Shown: positions 28,006 through 37,284 of the stretch, piece by piece | Layout of the letters: each line of letters opens with the position of its first letter | Position numbering within the stretch: the stretch's first letter is position 1 | NCBI GenBank assembly: GCA_003583745.1 | Contig: QXPY01000003.1 | Span: 294,052 to 358,051, forward strand | Length of the DNA stretch: 64,000 bases | Direction of reading: 5' to 3' | Source: Rhodocyclales bacterium GT-UBC | GTDB taxonomy: Bacteria > Pseudomonadota > Gammaproteobacteria > Burkholderiales > Rhodocyclaceae | The notes under the pieces: generated by a model | What the model saw: only the letters and a program-made list of their open reading frames with translations | Told to the model about the DNA's origin: nothing | Database searches by the model: none | Translations under genes and position numbers: made by a program

Positions 28006-30102
28006 TCAGACGGCGCGCAGTACGGCGCCTTCTAGCCAGACCTCAAGCGGTTCGCAGGGGGCGACGGCCAGGCCTTGGGCGTAGCTGATGCCCAGTTCCC
28101 GCAGCTGATTGATCGCCAGCGGGTCGTCGATTTGATCGGCAATCGAATGAATGCCAAGATCGGCGGTGATTTCCTGGACTGCGCGCAACAAGGCAGTCGA
28201 GGCACGGTTGCCGCCGAGGTCGCGGGTCAGGCTGCGGCTGAGCTTGACGTAGCTGGGGGCGATCGATCGCAACTGGCTGAATGAGGACAAGCCGCCACCA
28301 AAGTCGTCGAGACCGATTTGGCAGCCCAGGGCGCGAAGTTGGCGCGAAAACTCCATGGCCTGACTGCTTTGATGGGTGGTCACATCCTCCGAAAGCACGA
28401 TGCACAGGCCGCTTCCTGGCAGATTCTTGCTGACCAGGTTACGGGTGATGAAATCGATGGTTGCCCGGCGTCCCAACGATGTCCGTGACAAGGGGACGAG
28501 GCAGCGCAATTCGCGGTTATTGCGCTTGGCCCTTTCAAGGGCCGAAATGGCGGCCTCGATGAAGCGGAGATCGATGCTGGGGGCCAAGTCGTAACGTTCC
28601 GCCGTATCGATCAAGGCGGAGAGTGCGATCGGCGGCTGGCCGGGTTCGTTCAGTCGCGCGCTCAGTTCGACGAAATGCCCGTTTGGTGCGTCGGCTTGCA
28701 AAGCGCTGACCGGGAGTGCTTCAAGTTGCAGTCGATCCTCTGCCAAGGCGCTGGCGATACGACTGGCCCAATTGCTGGTTTCCTGGCGTCGTTCCGGAAT
28801 GTTGCTGGCTTCCTGTTCGAAAACCTGGTTCCGGCCGCTGTCCTTCGCCCGATAGCAGGCCGCATCGCCTGCCGCGAGGACTTCGTTGATCGTCCGTACG
28901 CGGCGGTTGACCGGTGTCAGGCCGATACTGGCGCCAATCGCGAAAACCTTGTCCTGCCAGATGAAGCGGTAGGCCGTGGCGAGGCCGCAAATGTCATCGG
29001 CGACCTGGCGTGCGCGCGGACCACTGCAATTGGCCAGGATGATCCCGAATTCATCGCCGCCGAGGCGGGCCAGCGTATCTTCTTCACGCAGACGCCCCTG
29101 AAACAGTTGCGAGATCTGACACAGTAACTCGTCGCCGGCCAGGTGGCCGCAAGTGTCATTGACCGGTTTGAAGCGGTCGAGGTCGATGAAGAGGACGCTG
29201 AATTCCTCACCACCCGCCTGGACGCTGGCCAGCGCCTTTTCAAGACGATGCTCGAACTCGCGTCGGTTGAGCAGGCCGGTCAGCGAATCGTGGCGGGCCT
29301 GAAAGGCCAGCTGGGTGGTGGCCTCTTCAATCCGGCTCTGCATCGAGCGATGGACTTCCTCGATGTGGTTGGCCATTTCGTTGAAGCCCTGCTCGAGGAT
29401 ACCCAACTCGGCGCTGGAGTCGGAGGGGACGCGGGTATCGAAGCGTCCGGAGGACATTTCGCGGACAGCCTGGACCAGGCGCTTGAGCGGGCGAGCCAGA
29501 CTGTCGGCCATGGCAATGGCAAGACCGGCGATCAGGATCAGACCGATCAGGACGATGAGCAAGCCGCGCATCAGGAGATCGCGCTGGCGGGTGACCAGTT
29601 CGGCCTTGTCGAATTCGACGAAGACATGGCCGATGATTTCCTGAGGTGGAGCGGGGGCATTGGTTGTGGCGACCGGTTCGAACAGCGCATCGGTTTCGTT
29701 CAGCGAACGCAGGACCGGTGCGCCGAAGGCGATCCAGCGATCGGTCTCCTGGACCGTCATCGGTTCGCTGAGCGCTTGCCGCAGGACTTCGCTGGCCAGG
29801 GAAACCCGGCCGCTGACCGCAATCGCCCGGCCTTTGGGATTGACCACGATGGCGGCCTTGACGCCTGGCTCCTGAACCGTGGTTTGGGCCAGTCCGTGGA
29901 GGCTTTCGATTTGCCCGGAAATGATGCCGTATTCGCTGATCTGCGCGAGATAGCGGACGGTAGCCAGGGCCTTGGTGCGTAGTTCGCCCTCCAATGTCCG
30001 GATACCGCTCAGCGTGAAATAGGAAACCAGCGTAACGGCAATCAGCGCGCTTGGAATCAGCGAGATCAGCAACAGGCGCTGGCGCAGGTTGAGGCGGGTC
30101 AT
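28006..30102 (-). CDS. Membrane GGDEF protein with degenerate EAL domain
   Basis: A 698-residue sensor. Membrane helices lie near 12-32 and 185-205, flanking a periplasmic domain of about 150 residues. HAMP (about 206-258) and GGDEF (275-430) follow. The GGDEF active site (ARLGGDEFGII) and the RxxD inhibition site (REED, 5 residues before) are intact, so diguanylate cyclase activity is likely. The EAL domain (455-690) is eroded. EAL reads ELSARL, DDFG is kept, the catalytic Lys-Ile-Asp region reads VKLSRS, and the late Glu is lost (ADQID). It is probably not a phosphodiesterase. It overlaps the upstream binding-protein gene by 4 bases. Confidence 0.9.
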   Translation of the reverse strand: MTRLNLRQRLLLISLIPSALIAVTLVSYFTLSGIRTLEGELRTKALATVRYLAQISEYGIISGQIESLHGLAQTTVQEPGVKAAIVVNPKGRAIAVSGRVSLASEVLRQALSEPMTVQETDRWIAFGAPVLRSLNETDALFEPVATTNAPAPPQEIIGHVFVEFDKAELVTRQRDLLMRGLLIVLIGLILIAGLAIAMADSLARPLKRLVQAVREMSSGRFDTRVPSDSSAELGILEQGFNEMANHIEEVHRSMQSRIEEATTQLAFQARHDSLTGLLNRREFEHRLEKALASVQAGGEEFSVLFIDLDRFKPVNDTCGHLAGDELLCQISQLFQGRLREEDTLARLGGDEFGIILANCSGPRARQVADDICGLATAYRFIWQDKVFAIGASIGLTPVNRRVRTINEVLAAGDAACYRAKDSGRNQVFEQEASNIPERRQETSNWASRIASALAEDRLQLEALPVSALQADAPNGHFVELSARLNEPGQPPIALSALIDTAERYDLAPSIDLRFIEAAISALERAKRNNRELRCLVPLSRTSLGRRATIDFITRNLVSKNLPGSGLCIVLSEDVTTHQSSQAMEFSRQLRALGCQIGLDDFGGGLSSFSQLRSIAPSYVKLSRSLTRDLGGNRASTALLRAVQEITADLGIHSIADQIDDPLAINQLRELGISYAQGLAVAPCEPLEVWLEGAVLRAV

Positions 30103-31004
30103 CGAGCCTCCTTATCGTTCAGAATGGCGCGGCGGATGCTGGCTTCGTCCGGGATGACCAGATCGAGCGCCTGCGCGACATTGGAGTTGATGACGACAGC
30201 GAATTGGGTGGGCGACATCGGTGCGGGGAGGGTCGAACCGAGAGAACTGGTGACTTCGGCGGCCTGGCGGGCGATCTGGGCAGGCGTCGAGTAAAGCGCA
30301 GCGAGGGCGCCGGAATTGACGAATGCGGCGGAAAAAGCGACAACCGGCTTTTGATGTCGGTAAGTCGTGACCAGGATGGCTTTGATGTTTTCGCGTCGAT
30401 AAATGGTGGTGTCGGGAATGGCCAGCAGGAGGTTGTTACGCTGCAACAGGGTATTCAGCGCCGGTAATAGCGTGTTTTCGGTGTCGCTGTCTTCGGTGTC
30501 CAGCGTCAGGCCGGCATTGTTCAGTGCGGAGCGAAACTGTCCGATGACGCCTTGGGTTTCCGTGCTGACCAGCATCCCGACACGCTTTTTCCCCGGTAAC
30601 AGGGCGCGTAAAAAAGCCGCCTGGCGAGCCGGCGGCTGATCGAGATAAATGGCGGTGATACGGCGATTGCGATAGCCGCTTTCGGCAAGCAATTTCTCAT
30701 AGGTCTGGCGCGGCACCAGGGTGGCAATCACCGGTATCGAGCCGGCCTGGGCGAGCACCTGTCGCAAGGCGCTGCTGCCGACGGCAATGATCAAGTCGGG
30801 ACGCGGCGTGGCTTGGGACAGGCTATCGACACCGCCCTGGCTGGAGATCTTCCAGTTGCCATTATCGAGTGCTTCGCGATAGTTGTTGGCAAACTCGTTG
30901 TAGGGACCGCTGTTTTCGCTTAATACCAGCGCGACGTTGCCGGCTTGCGCTGCCGGCAGCAGAAGCAGGTAAAGCAACAGTAGACGCAGGAGTGGCAGCA
31001 GCAT
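30099..31004 (-). CDS. ABC-type periplasmic substrate-binding protein without a transporter
   Basis: A 301-residue protein. The signal peptide (LLLLYLLLLPAAQAG, cleaved near residue 23) is followed by a two-lobe periplasmic binding fold of the ABC_sub_bind (PF04392) type: PDLIIAVGSSALRQVLAQ, VGMLVSTETQGVIGQF and VAFSAAFVNSGALAALYS. No ABC permease or ATPase is nearby. The gene is translationally coupled (ATGA) to the GGDEF sensor, so it may present a ligand to the sensor periplasmic domain (inference). The ATG at 31004 is used because the signal peptide starts there. No clear ribosome binding site is seen. Confidence 0.85.
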   Translation of the reverse strand: MLLPLLRLLLLYLLLLPAAQAGNVALVLSENSGPYNEFANNYREALDNGNWKISSQGGVDSLSQATPRPDLIIAVGSSALRQVLAQAGSIPVIATLVPRQTYEKLLAESGYRNRRITAIYLDQPPARQAAFLRALLPGKKRVGMLVSTETQGVIGQFRSALNNAGLTLDTEDSDTENTLLPALNTLLQRNNLLLAIPDTTIYRRENIKAILVTTYRHQKPVVAFSAAFVNSGALAALYSTPAQIARQAAEVTSSLGSTLPAPMSPTQFAVVINSNVAQALDLVIPDEASIRRAILNDKEAR

Positions 31005-31114
31005 CGGTGCAATATAGCTGTTGGCCCTATGCCAAAGCAATGAGGGTTGTCCGTAATTTTGCAATCACCGTGAATTATTACGTGGTGGCGCTATTGGTCA
31101 TGATTTCGCATCTG

Positions 31115-31134
31115 GGCGGAAACTGGTTTCCGCC
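31115..31134. other. Perfect stem-loop in the gap between the binding protein and cobalamin genes
   Basis: GGCGGAAA and TTTCCGCC form an 8-bp stem with a CTGG tetraloop. There is no T-run on either strand, so it is not a standard terminator. It lies 54 bases beyond the cobalamin-binding protein stop and could protect that transcript's 3' end. Nothing else was recognised in 31005-31187. Confidence 0.4.
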
Positions 31135-31187
31135 TCGTTCTGCACGGTCCCAGGCTTGGCATCCGGCCAGGAGAGAGAGGCGGTATA

Positions 31188-31979
31188 TCAGAAGTCGAAC
31201 AGTTCGAGTAGCTGGGGCAGACCCTCGCTGATCGCCACCGGCCCCGGCGTGAGAATGACGGCGGACTTGATTTCATGCAGGCGACCGGCGCGGACGGCCG
31301 GAATATTTTCCCAGCCCGGGCGGGCAGCCACCCGTTCCGGGCGGAAGTGCTTGCCGCACCAGGAGCCGATGATGATCTCCGGCGCTGCGGCAATGACGTC
31401 TTCCGGTGCCGGGCGCCGATCCTTGGCCAGCGGCGAGCGGGCGCGTTCGGCGAAAACGTCCTCGCCGCCGGCAATCTCGATCAGCTCCGAGGCCCAGCGG
31501 ATGCCGCTGATCAAGGGTTCGTCCCACTCCTCGAAATAGACCCGTGGTTTCCGGCCGTGGCGCGCCAGGCGTTCGGCGGCAATCTGCCGGGCCGCGTCGA
31601 TCTGCGCTTCGAGTTGGCGGACGATGGCCAGGGCTTTCTCTTCGGCGCCGACCAGGCGACCGACGGTTTCGATCATGCCGAGAATGTCCTCGACACTGCG
31701 CGTGTTGAAGGCGTAGACCGGCACGCCGGCTTTGATCAGGTCGCGGGAAATCTCGCTCTGCAGGTCGGAAAAGGTCAGCACCAGGTCGGGCCGGGTGGCC
31801 AGGATCTTCTCGATATCGCCCGAAGTGAAGGCGAAAACCTTGGGCTTTTCCTTGCGCGCTTCCGGCGGCCGGACGGTATAGCCGGAAATACCGACGATGC
31901 GGTCCTGCTCGCCAAGTGCGTAGAGCACTTCAACGGTTTCGGTGGTCAGGCAGACGATACGCTGGGGCAGACGGGGCAT
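31188..31979 (-). CDS. BtuF-like cobalamin-binding protein, cytoplasmic form
   Basis: A 263-residue class III periplasmic-binding-fold protein with no signal peptide: the fold begins at once (MPRLPQRIVCLTTETVEVLYALGEQDRIVGIS). It keeps the family stretch IEKILATRPDLVLTFSDLQ, a long backbone helix with EAQIDAARQIAAERLAR and ending motif GWENIPAVRAGRLHEI. Proteins of this kind are common in cobalamin operons and are usually annotated as cobalamin-binding protein. A cytoplasmic location suggests corrinoid handling or a relative with a different function. It is the last gene of the bluB-cbiB-cobD-btuF operon, 3 bases after the next gene. Confidence 0.8.
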   Translation of the reverse strand: MPRLPQRIVCLTTETVEVLYALGEQDRIVGISGYTVRPPEARKEKPKVFAFTSGDIEKILATRPDLVLTFSDLQSEISRDLIKAGVPVYAFNTRSVEDILGMIETVGRLVGAEEKALAIVRQLEAQIDAARQIAAERLARHGRKPRVYFEEWDEPLISGIRWASELIEIAGGEDVFAERARSPLAKDRRPAPEDVIAAAPEIIIGSWCGKHFRPERVAARPGWENIPAVRAGRLHEIKSAVILTPGPVAISEGLPQLLELFDF

Positions 31980-31982
31980 GAT

Positions 31983-32873
31983 TTATTTGGCTGGACGGCG
32001 GCTACGTGCGACATCGAGGTGGGCGCAAAGTTTCTCGGCGCCGTCGAGGATGCGCGGCGTATGGCGTTGCATGATGTCCGGATTGATATGGAACAGGTTG
32101 CCGCGCTTGACTGCCGTCATCCGCGTCCATTTGTCCCAGTCGCCCAGCCAGTCGGGGCGGGCGTCGCCCATGCCGGTGGCGACGATGGCTTCGGGGTCGG
32201 CTTCGAGCACGGCTTCGACGGTGACCGTCGGGGCCATCTGCTCCAGTTGGCCAAAGACGTTCTCGCCGCTACAGAGCCGGATGGCATCGCTGATGATCTG
32301 CGGCCGGCCAACCGTGGTCAGGGGCGATTTCCAGATCTGGTAGAAGACCCGGACCTTCGGTTTGTTGGCATTGGCGGCGCGCAGCGCCTCCAGGCGTTTG
32401 CGGAACTGGCTGGCGACGCCATTGGCGGTGGCTTCGCTGCCGGCCAGGCGGCCCATGCGTTCGACCTGGTCGGCGACGTCTTCCATCTTGTTGGGTTGAG
32501 AGATGAAGACGGTCAAGCCGAGTCCGCGCAGTTTTTCGATTTGCGGGGCATTGTTGCCGCTTTGCCAGGCAATCACGAGGTCGGGTTTGAGTGCGGCGAT
32601 GGCTTCGAGATCGAGGCGGGAGTAGCCCCCCACCCGGGCCACCTTGCGCGCCTCCGGGGGATAGTCGCTGTAATCGACCGTGCCCACCAAGGCGGCGCCA
32701 CTGCCGGCGGCATACAGGCTTTCGGCCAGATGCGGGGCCAGCGTCACGATGCGTTTGGCCGGTGCTTTAAGACGCACATCGCGGCCGCTGTCGTCGCGGA
32801 CGACGATTTCGGCGTGGGCCAGCGAGGATAGGGCAAGGCTTGCGGCAAACAGCCAGGCGGATCCGGTTTTCAT
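31983..32873 (-). CDS. btuF: BtuF-like periplasmic cobalamin-binding protein
   Basis: A 296-residue protein with a signal peptide (LFAASLALSSLAHAE, cleaved near residue 21) and the BtuF-type fold: KRIVTLAPHLAESLYAAGSG, GTVDYSDYPPEARKVARVGGY and LDLEAIAALKPDLVIAWQ. It delivers corrinoid to an ABC importer that is not in this window. It overlaps cobD by 4 bases. A haem or siderophore ligand cannot be excluded from sequence, but the riboswitch-controlled operon supports cobalamin. Confidence 0.85.
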   Translation of the reverse strand: MKTGSAWLFAASLALSSLAHAEIVVRDDSGRDVRLKAPAKRIVTLAPHLAESLYAAGSGAALVGTVDYSDYPPEARKVARVGGYSRLDLEAIAALKPDLVIAWQSGNNAPQIEKLRGLGLTVFISQPNKMEDVADQVERMGRLAGSEATANGVASQFRKRLEALRAANANKPKVRVFYQIWKSPLTTVGRPQIISDAIRLCSGENVFGQLEQMAPTVTVEAVLEADPEAIVATGMGDARPDWLGDWDKWTRMTAVKRGNLFHINPDIMQRHTPRILDGAEKLCAHLDVARSRRPAK

Positions 32874-33862
32874 CGCGTGCTCCAGGCCGTGAGGGCGGAA
32901 TCGAGGCGTTGCCATTGTGCTTCGTCGGCCGGCAATCCGAAGCGGAGCAAGGGTTGCTGCTCGAAGCGGCGCACCAGAATGCCGCGGCGGGCCAGGAATT
33001 CGTGCAGCTCGCCCGGTTCGGACATGTTCAGGGTGGCGAACAGGGCAGTCTGTTTGACTTCCCCAAAAGCTTGCAGCATCTGCCCCAGGCGTCGGCTGGC
33101 GACATCCAGCTTGCTCCGCATGGCGTTCTGCCAGGCCTTGTCCTGCAAGGCCTGGCGAGCGACTTCGCGGGCCGGGCCGGCGACGCTCCATGGGCCGAGG
33201 GCTTCGGCCATGCGGTTGAGCAACTCGGGGGCGGCCAGGATGAAACCGACCCGCGCCCCGGCCAGGCCGAAGAACTTGCCGAGCGAACGGAGCACGATCA
33301 GATTGGGCGCTGCCTCGCTACCGGCCAGCGCGGCGACACTCTCCTCCGGCGTGGGGTCCATGAAGGCTTCATCGACAATGAGCCAGCCACCGCGCTTCTT
33401 GAGTTGCAGTGCCGCATCGAGCACGGCACTACGGGGGTGGCGGTCGGCACTCGGGTTGTTCGGGTTGCAGAGCAGGATATACGGCGTGGTCGCCGCCAGG
33501 GCGCGCGGCAGCAGCGCATTCTGCAGGAAGCGCAGGCGGTGGCCGGCGCGTTGCCAGGCATGCGGGTGCTCGCTGTAGAGCGGGCTGATGCAGGCGACGA
33601 CGGCACGTGGCAGGAGCTGCGGCAGGGTCTGGATGGCGGCTTGCGAGCCGGCCACCGGCAGCAGGTTGGGGTTGCCGAAATACTCGGCGGCAGCGGCTTC
33701 CAGCCCATCGCCGTTTTCCGGCAGGCGGTGCCAGACGCTGGCCGGCAAGGGCGGCACCGGCCAGGCTTCGGGATTGATGCCGGTCGAAAAGTCAAGCCAG
33801 TCGGCCAGCGGTATATCGTAATGGGCTGCGGCTTCGCGCAGGCGTCCGCCATGCTCAAGCAT
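32870..33862 (-). CDS. cobD: Threonine-phosphate decarboxylase (CobD/CobC type)
   Basis: A 330-residue fold-type I PLP enzyme. It has LDFSTGINPEAWP near the N-terminus, CNPNNPSADRH, VDEAFMD and the PLP lysine in SLGKFFGLAGARVGF. It makes (R)-1-amino-2-propanol phosphate, the linker between the corrin ring and the lower nucleotide. It overlaps cbiB and btuF. Confidence 0.9.
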   Translation of the reverse strand: MLEHGGRLREAAAHYDIPLADWLDFSTGINPEAWPVPPLPASVWHRLPENGDGLEAAAAEYFGNPNLLPVAGSQAAIQTLPQLLPRAVVACISPLYSEHPHAWQRAGHRLRFLQNALLPRALAATTPYILLCNPNNPSADRHPRSAVLDAALQLKKRGGWLIVDEAFMDPTPEESVAALAGSEAAPNLIVLRSLGKFFGLAGARVGFILAAPELLNRMAEALGPWSVAGPAREVARQALQDKAWQNAMRSKLDVASRRLGQMLQAFGEVKQTALFATLNMSEPGELHEFLARRGILVRRFEQQPLLRFGLPADEAQWQRLDSALTAWSTR

Positions 33863-34772
33863 GCAAGGCTCCAGTCAGGATGAAAAGACAGGCCAGCCAC
33901 AGCCACAGGCTGTTTCTGACCAGGGCGATGGCCCGCCGCAGATCGGCCGCCACCGGCGCCGGACCCTGGCCGAGCGGCGGGCGGATTTCTTCGTGGCCGT
34001 GGTAGATCGCGGCGCCACCCAGCGCAATGCCCAGGCTGCCGGCCCCGGCCGCCATCACCGGCCCGGCATTCGGGCTGTCCCAACCGGGCGCCTGGGTGCG
34101 CCAGCAGTTGAAGGCGGTGCGGGTATGGCCGAGCAGGGCGTAGCTCAGCGCCGTCAGGCGGGCCGGCAACCAGTTCAGGAGGTCGTCGGTCCGGGCAGCG
34201 ACGCGGCCGAACAGGTTGTAGCGCTCGGTGCGGTAGCCCCACATCGCATCGAGCGTGTTGGCCAGCCGGAAGAGCAGGGCGCCCGGGCCGCCGAGCAGGG
34301 CGAACCAGAACAGCGTGCCGAAGATGGCATCGTTGCCGTTTTCCAGCACCGATTCGACGCCGGCCTTGGCGACGCCGGTTTCGTCGAGTTGCGCGGTTTC
34401 CCGCGAGACAATCCAGCCGACGCGTTGGCGGGCCTCGTCAAGACGCCCTTCCTGCAAGGGTTTGGCGATGGCCTCGGCATGCTCGCAGAGGCTTTGTGCG
34501 CCGAGCGCGAAATAGAGCAGCACGACATCGCAGGCAAACGGGGCGAATGGCCGCAGCCAGGCGGCCAGGGCCACCCAGGGGCCAACCGCGAGCAGCCAGG
34601 CAAGCAGGCCGCTCGCCAGGGTACGTCGGTTGAGCTTGCTTTCGAGCGCCGCCGCCCAGTTGCCGAAGCCGACCAGCGGATGCCAGCGGCGGGTCTCGCC
34701 GAGCAGACGGTCGAGCAGGACGCCGCCCAAGGCGGCGAGGGGCATGGCGAAGGTGTCGACAGTCAGGTTCAA
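33855..34772 (-). CDS. cbiB: Adenosylcobinamide-phosphate synthase CbiB
   Basis: A roughly 305-residue inner-membrane protein with about four or five helices. CbiB signatures are [44 protein letters not shown] and [18 protein letters not shown]. It attaches aminopropanol phosphate to adenosylcobyric acid. The start is uncertain: TTG 34772 overlaps the bluB stop (TTGA), while ATG 34745 is nine codons on and also fits the family. Neither has a strong ribosome binding site. Confidence 0.9.
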   Translation of the reverse strand: MNLTVDTFAMPLAALGGVLLDRLLGETRRWHPLVGFGNWAAALESKLNRRTLASGLLAWLLAVGPWVALAAWLRPFAPFACDVVLLYFALGAQSLCEHAEAIAKPLQEGRLDEARQRVGWIVSRETAQLDETGVAKAGVESVLENGNDAIFGTLFWFALLGGPGALLFRLANTLDAMWGYRTERYNLFGRVAARTDDLLNWLPARLTALSYALLGHTRTAFNCWRTQAPGWDSPNAGPVMAAGAGSLGIALGGAAIYHGHEEIRPPLGQGPAPVAADLRRAIALVRNSLWLWLACLFILTGALHA

Positions 34773-35524
34773 CGCGGGTAAACCTGGTCTTGCTGGATGC
34801 CTGCCTGCATCTCGCGCAGCGCGTCGCAGAGCGGCGCATCCTGGCCGGCTTCGCGGTTGCCCCATTGATCGAAGTAGAGCAGGTCGTCGATCGGCAGGCG
34901 CGGCAGCCAGCCGGCCTGTTCCAGCTCCGGCTTGTCCTTGAAGTGGCTGACGTAGCCGATGCACAGGTAGGCGATCGGCACGATGTGTTCGGGAATGGCC
35001 AGCGCCTCCTGCAGCGCCTTCTCATGGAAGATGCTAACCCAGCCGACGCCGAGGCCTTCGGCGCGGGCCGCCAGCCAGAGGTTCTGCACGGCGCAGACGC
35101 TGCTGTAGAGATCCATGGTCGGGATGTGGGTACGCCCGATCACCACCGGGCCGCTGCGCGAGCGGTCGCAGGTGATGCACAGGTTGATCGGCGATTCGAG
35201 TATGCCCTGCAGCTTGAGGCGGCTGTACACCTCGCTCTTGCCTTCCGGGAACATCCGGGCAGCTTCGTCGTTGGCTTGCTGGAAGACGTCATGCACCCGT
35301 TGCTTGACTGCGTCGGAACGGACCAGCAGAAAATTCCACGGCTGCATGAAGCCGACCGAGGGGGCGTGGTGCGCCGCCATCAGCACCCGGCTCAGCACGT
35401 CGTCGGGCACCGGCGTCGGCAGGAACTGGCCGCGCACGTCGCGGCGATTGAAAATGGCCTGGTAGACCGCGGCGCGGTCGGCATCGGGAAAGGCATGCAT
35501 CGTCGATGCGGAGTGGTTTTCCAT
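34769..35524 (-). CDS. bluB: BluB, 5,6-dimethylbenzimidazole synthase
   Basis: A 251-residue nitroreductase-fold flavoprotein that converts FMNH2 and O2 to the lower ligand of cobalamin. Features are [33 protein letters not shown] and [11 protein letters not shown], typical of BluB. The ATG at 35524 has AAGGGG 5 bases upstream. It heads the operon bluB-cbiB-cobD-btuF-(cobalamin-binding protein) and is regulated by the cobalamin riboswitch in its leader. Confidence 0.94.
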   Translation of the reverse strand: MENHSASTMHAFPDADRAAVYQAIFNRRDVRGQFLPTPVPDDVLSRVLMAAHHAPSVGFMQPWNFLLVRSDAVKQRVHDVFQQANDEAARMFPEGKSEVYSRLKLQGILESPINLCITCDRSRSGPVVIGRTHIPTMDLYSSVCAVQNLWLAARAEGLGVGWVSIFHEKALQEALAIPEHIVPIAYLCIGYVSHFKDKPELEQAGWLPRLPIDDLLYFDQWGNREAGQDAPLCDALREMQAGIQQDQVYPR

Positions 35525-35530
35525 GGATTC

Positions 35531-35544
35531 CCCTTCTGGAAAGG
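35531..35544 (-). promoter_or_regulatory. Shine-Dalgarno-sequestering hairpin of bluB
   Basis: On the minus strand CCTTT pairs with AAGGG around a CCAG loop and covers the bluB ribosome binding site. No T-run follows, so this riboswitch probably controls translation. A second hairpin, GGCTGC-N8-GCAGCC, lies just upstream and could be part of the switching. Confidence 0.5.
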
Positions 35545-35571
35545 CGCTAAGGCTGCCTGGCCGTGCAGCCG

Positions 35572-35730
35572 CAATGATCTCCCGGCCGGTCTTCTGACTT
35601 GGATTCATCCGTCCGATGCGCCTTCCCGGATCGCTCCAGTGGCCTTGCATCGCCCGTCCTCCTTACAGCGCTGGGCACGTGGCGGAATTGCACCGCCTTC
35701 CCGATTCTCCCCGAGGGGCACCTGGAGACA
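35572..35730 (-). ncRNA. Cobalamin riboswitch upstream of bluB
   Basis: On the minus strand the conserved parts occur in the right order: AGGTGCC near 35723, the GGGAAG then GCGGTGCAATTCCGCC core, GCGCTGTAA, GGCCACTGG, and the B12 box AGTCAGAAGACCGGCC ending near 35580. The layout matches the AdoCbl/B12 riboswitch family (RF00174). It represses the bluB operon when cobalamin is plentiful. Confidence 0.93.
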
Positions 35731-35797
35731 TTTCCCGACCGGAGTCGGGCGGGGGCGATGGTGCCATAATTACGGACTTTTTTCAGCCTTGTCCGCC

Positions 35798-37258
35798 ATG
35801 TCCTGCTCTGCCCTGATGGTCCAGGGGACCACATCCGATGCCGGTAAATCAACGCTGGTCGCTGCCCTGTGCCGCATTCTCAAGCGGCGCGGCGTACGTG
35901 TCGCGCCCTTCAAGCCACAGAACATGGCCCTCAATTCGGCGGTCACCGTCGATGGCGGCGAGATCGGCCGGGCGCAGGCGCTGCAGGCGCTGGCCGCTGG
36001 TCTGGCGCCGCACACCGATTTCAACCCGGTGCTGCTCAAGCCGACTACCGACAAGCGGGCACAGGTCGTCATCCATGGCCATGTCGCGGCCGATCTCAAT
36101 GCCCGCGATTACCACGCGTACAAGCCGCGGGCGATGGGGGCGGTGCTCGAATCCTGGGGGCGCCTGACCGCTGCCTACGAGGCCGTGCTGGTCGAAGGCG
36201 CCGGCTCGCCGGCCGAAATCAACCTGCGCGACCGCGATATCGCCAACATGGGCTTTGCCGAGGCGGTCGATTGCCCGGTGATCATCGTCGCCGACATCGA
36301 TCGCGGCGGCGTCTTCGCCCATCTGGTCGGCACGCTGGAACTGCTCTCGCCGACCGAACAGGCGCGCGTCAAGGGCTTCGTCATCAACCGCTTCCGCGGC
36401 GACATCGGCTTGCTTGAGTCCGGCCTGCGCTGGCTGGAGCAACGTACCGGCAAGCCGGTGCTGGGCGTTTTGCCCTACCTGCACGGCCTGATGCTCGACG
36501 CCGAGGATGCGATTGCCACCTCGCCCCTGGCCAAGGGGCAGACCCGCCTGAAAGTGATCGCCCCGGCCTACCCGCGGGTGTCCAATCACAATGACCTCGA
36601 TCCCCTGCGCCTGCATCCGGAAGTCGATTTCCGCTGGGTCGGCCCGGGCGAGACGCCGCCGGCCGCCGACCTGATCGTCTTGCCCGGCTCCAAGGCGGTG
36701 CGGGCCGATATCGACTGGCTGCGCCAGCAGGGCTGGGAGGCGGCGATCAAGAAGCACCTGCGCTACGGCGGCAAGGTGATCGGCCTGTGCGGCGGCTACC
36801 AGATGCTGGGCGACTGGCTGCACGATCCGCAGGGCCTCGAAGGCCAGCCCGGCAGTTCGCCCGGCCTGGGCGTGCTGGCGGTGGAAACGACGCTGGAGGC
36901 GGAAAAGCAGTTGCGCAATGTCAGCGGCCACCTGGCCTTGCCGGGCTCGCCGGCAATGACCGGCTACGAGATTCACCTCGGCATGACCCGCGGCGCCGCC
37001 CTGCAACAGGGGGCGGTGCAACTGGCTGATGGCCGTAGCGACGGCGCCGTTTCGGCCGACAACCAGGTGTTCGCCACCTATTGTCATGGGCTGTTCGATC
37101 ACCCGCAGGCGCTGACCGCGCTGCTCGCCTGGGCCGGCATGCAGGAAAGCGCCCAGGTCGATTTTGCGGCACGCCGCGAGGCCGACCTGGATCGTCTGGC
37201 CGATTCGGTCGAAGCGGCACTCGACTGGTCGAAAATGACCGGCTTCTTCCCGGCCTGA
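35798..37258 (+). CDS. cobQ: Cobyric acid synthase
   Basis: A 486-residue glutamine amidotransferase that amidates adenosylcobyrinic a,c-diamide. It has the P-loop-like opening [19 protein letters not shown], the conserved [12 protein letters not shown] and [12 protein letters not shown], and a C-terminal class I GATase domain with the nucleophile in [11 protein letters not shown] and the His in YCHGLFDHP. The ATG at 35798 is chosen; a longer frame upstream runs antisense through bluB. It is divergent from the riboswitch-controlled bluB operon, with only about 70 bases between the riboswitch and its start. Confidence 0.95.
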   Translation: MSCSALMVQGTTSDAGKSTLVAALCRILKRRGVRVAPFKPQNMALNSAVTVDGGEIGRAQALQALAAGLAPHTDFNPVLLKPTTDKRAQVVIHGHVAADLNARDYHAYKPRAMGAVLESWGRLTAAYEAVLVEGAGSPAEINLRDRDIANMGFAEAVDCPVIIVADIDRGGVFAHLVGTLELLSPTEQARVKGFVINRFRGDIGLLESGLRWLEQRTGKPVLGVLPYLHGLMLDAEDAIATSPLAKGQTRLKVIAPAYPRVSNHNDLDPLRLHPEVDFRWVGPGETPPAADLIVLPGSKAVRADIDWLRQQGWEAAIKKHLRYGGKVIGLCGGYQMLGDWLHDPQGLEGQPGSSPGLGVLAVETTLEAEKQLRNVSGHLALPGSPAMTGYEIHLGMTRGAALQQGAVQLADGRSDGAVSADNQVFATYCHGLFDHPQALTALLAWAGMQESAQVDFAARREADLDRLADSVEAALDWSKMTGFFPA

Positions 37259-37284
37259 AACGGCGTCGGCCAGACCGGGCCTTT

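Noticed and set aside
34790-35797. N-terminal extension of the cobQ frame
   Set aside because: It runs antisense through bluB and its riboswitch. Conserved CobQ sequence begins at 35798.
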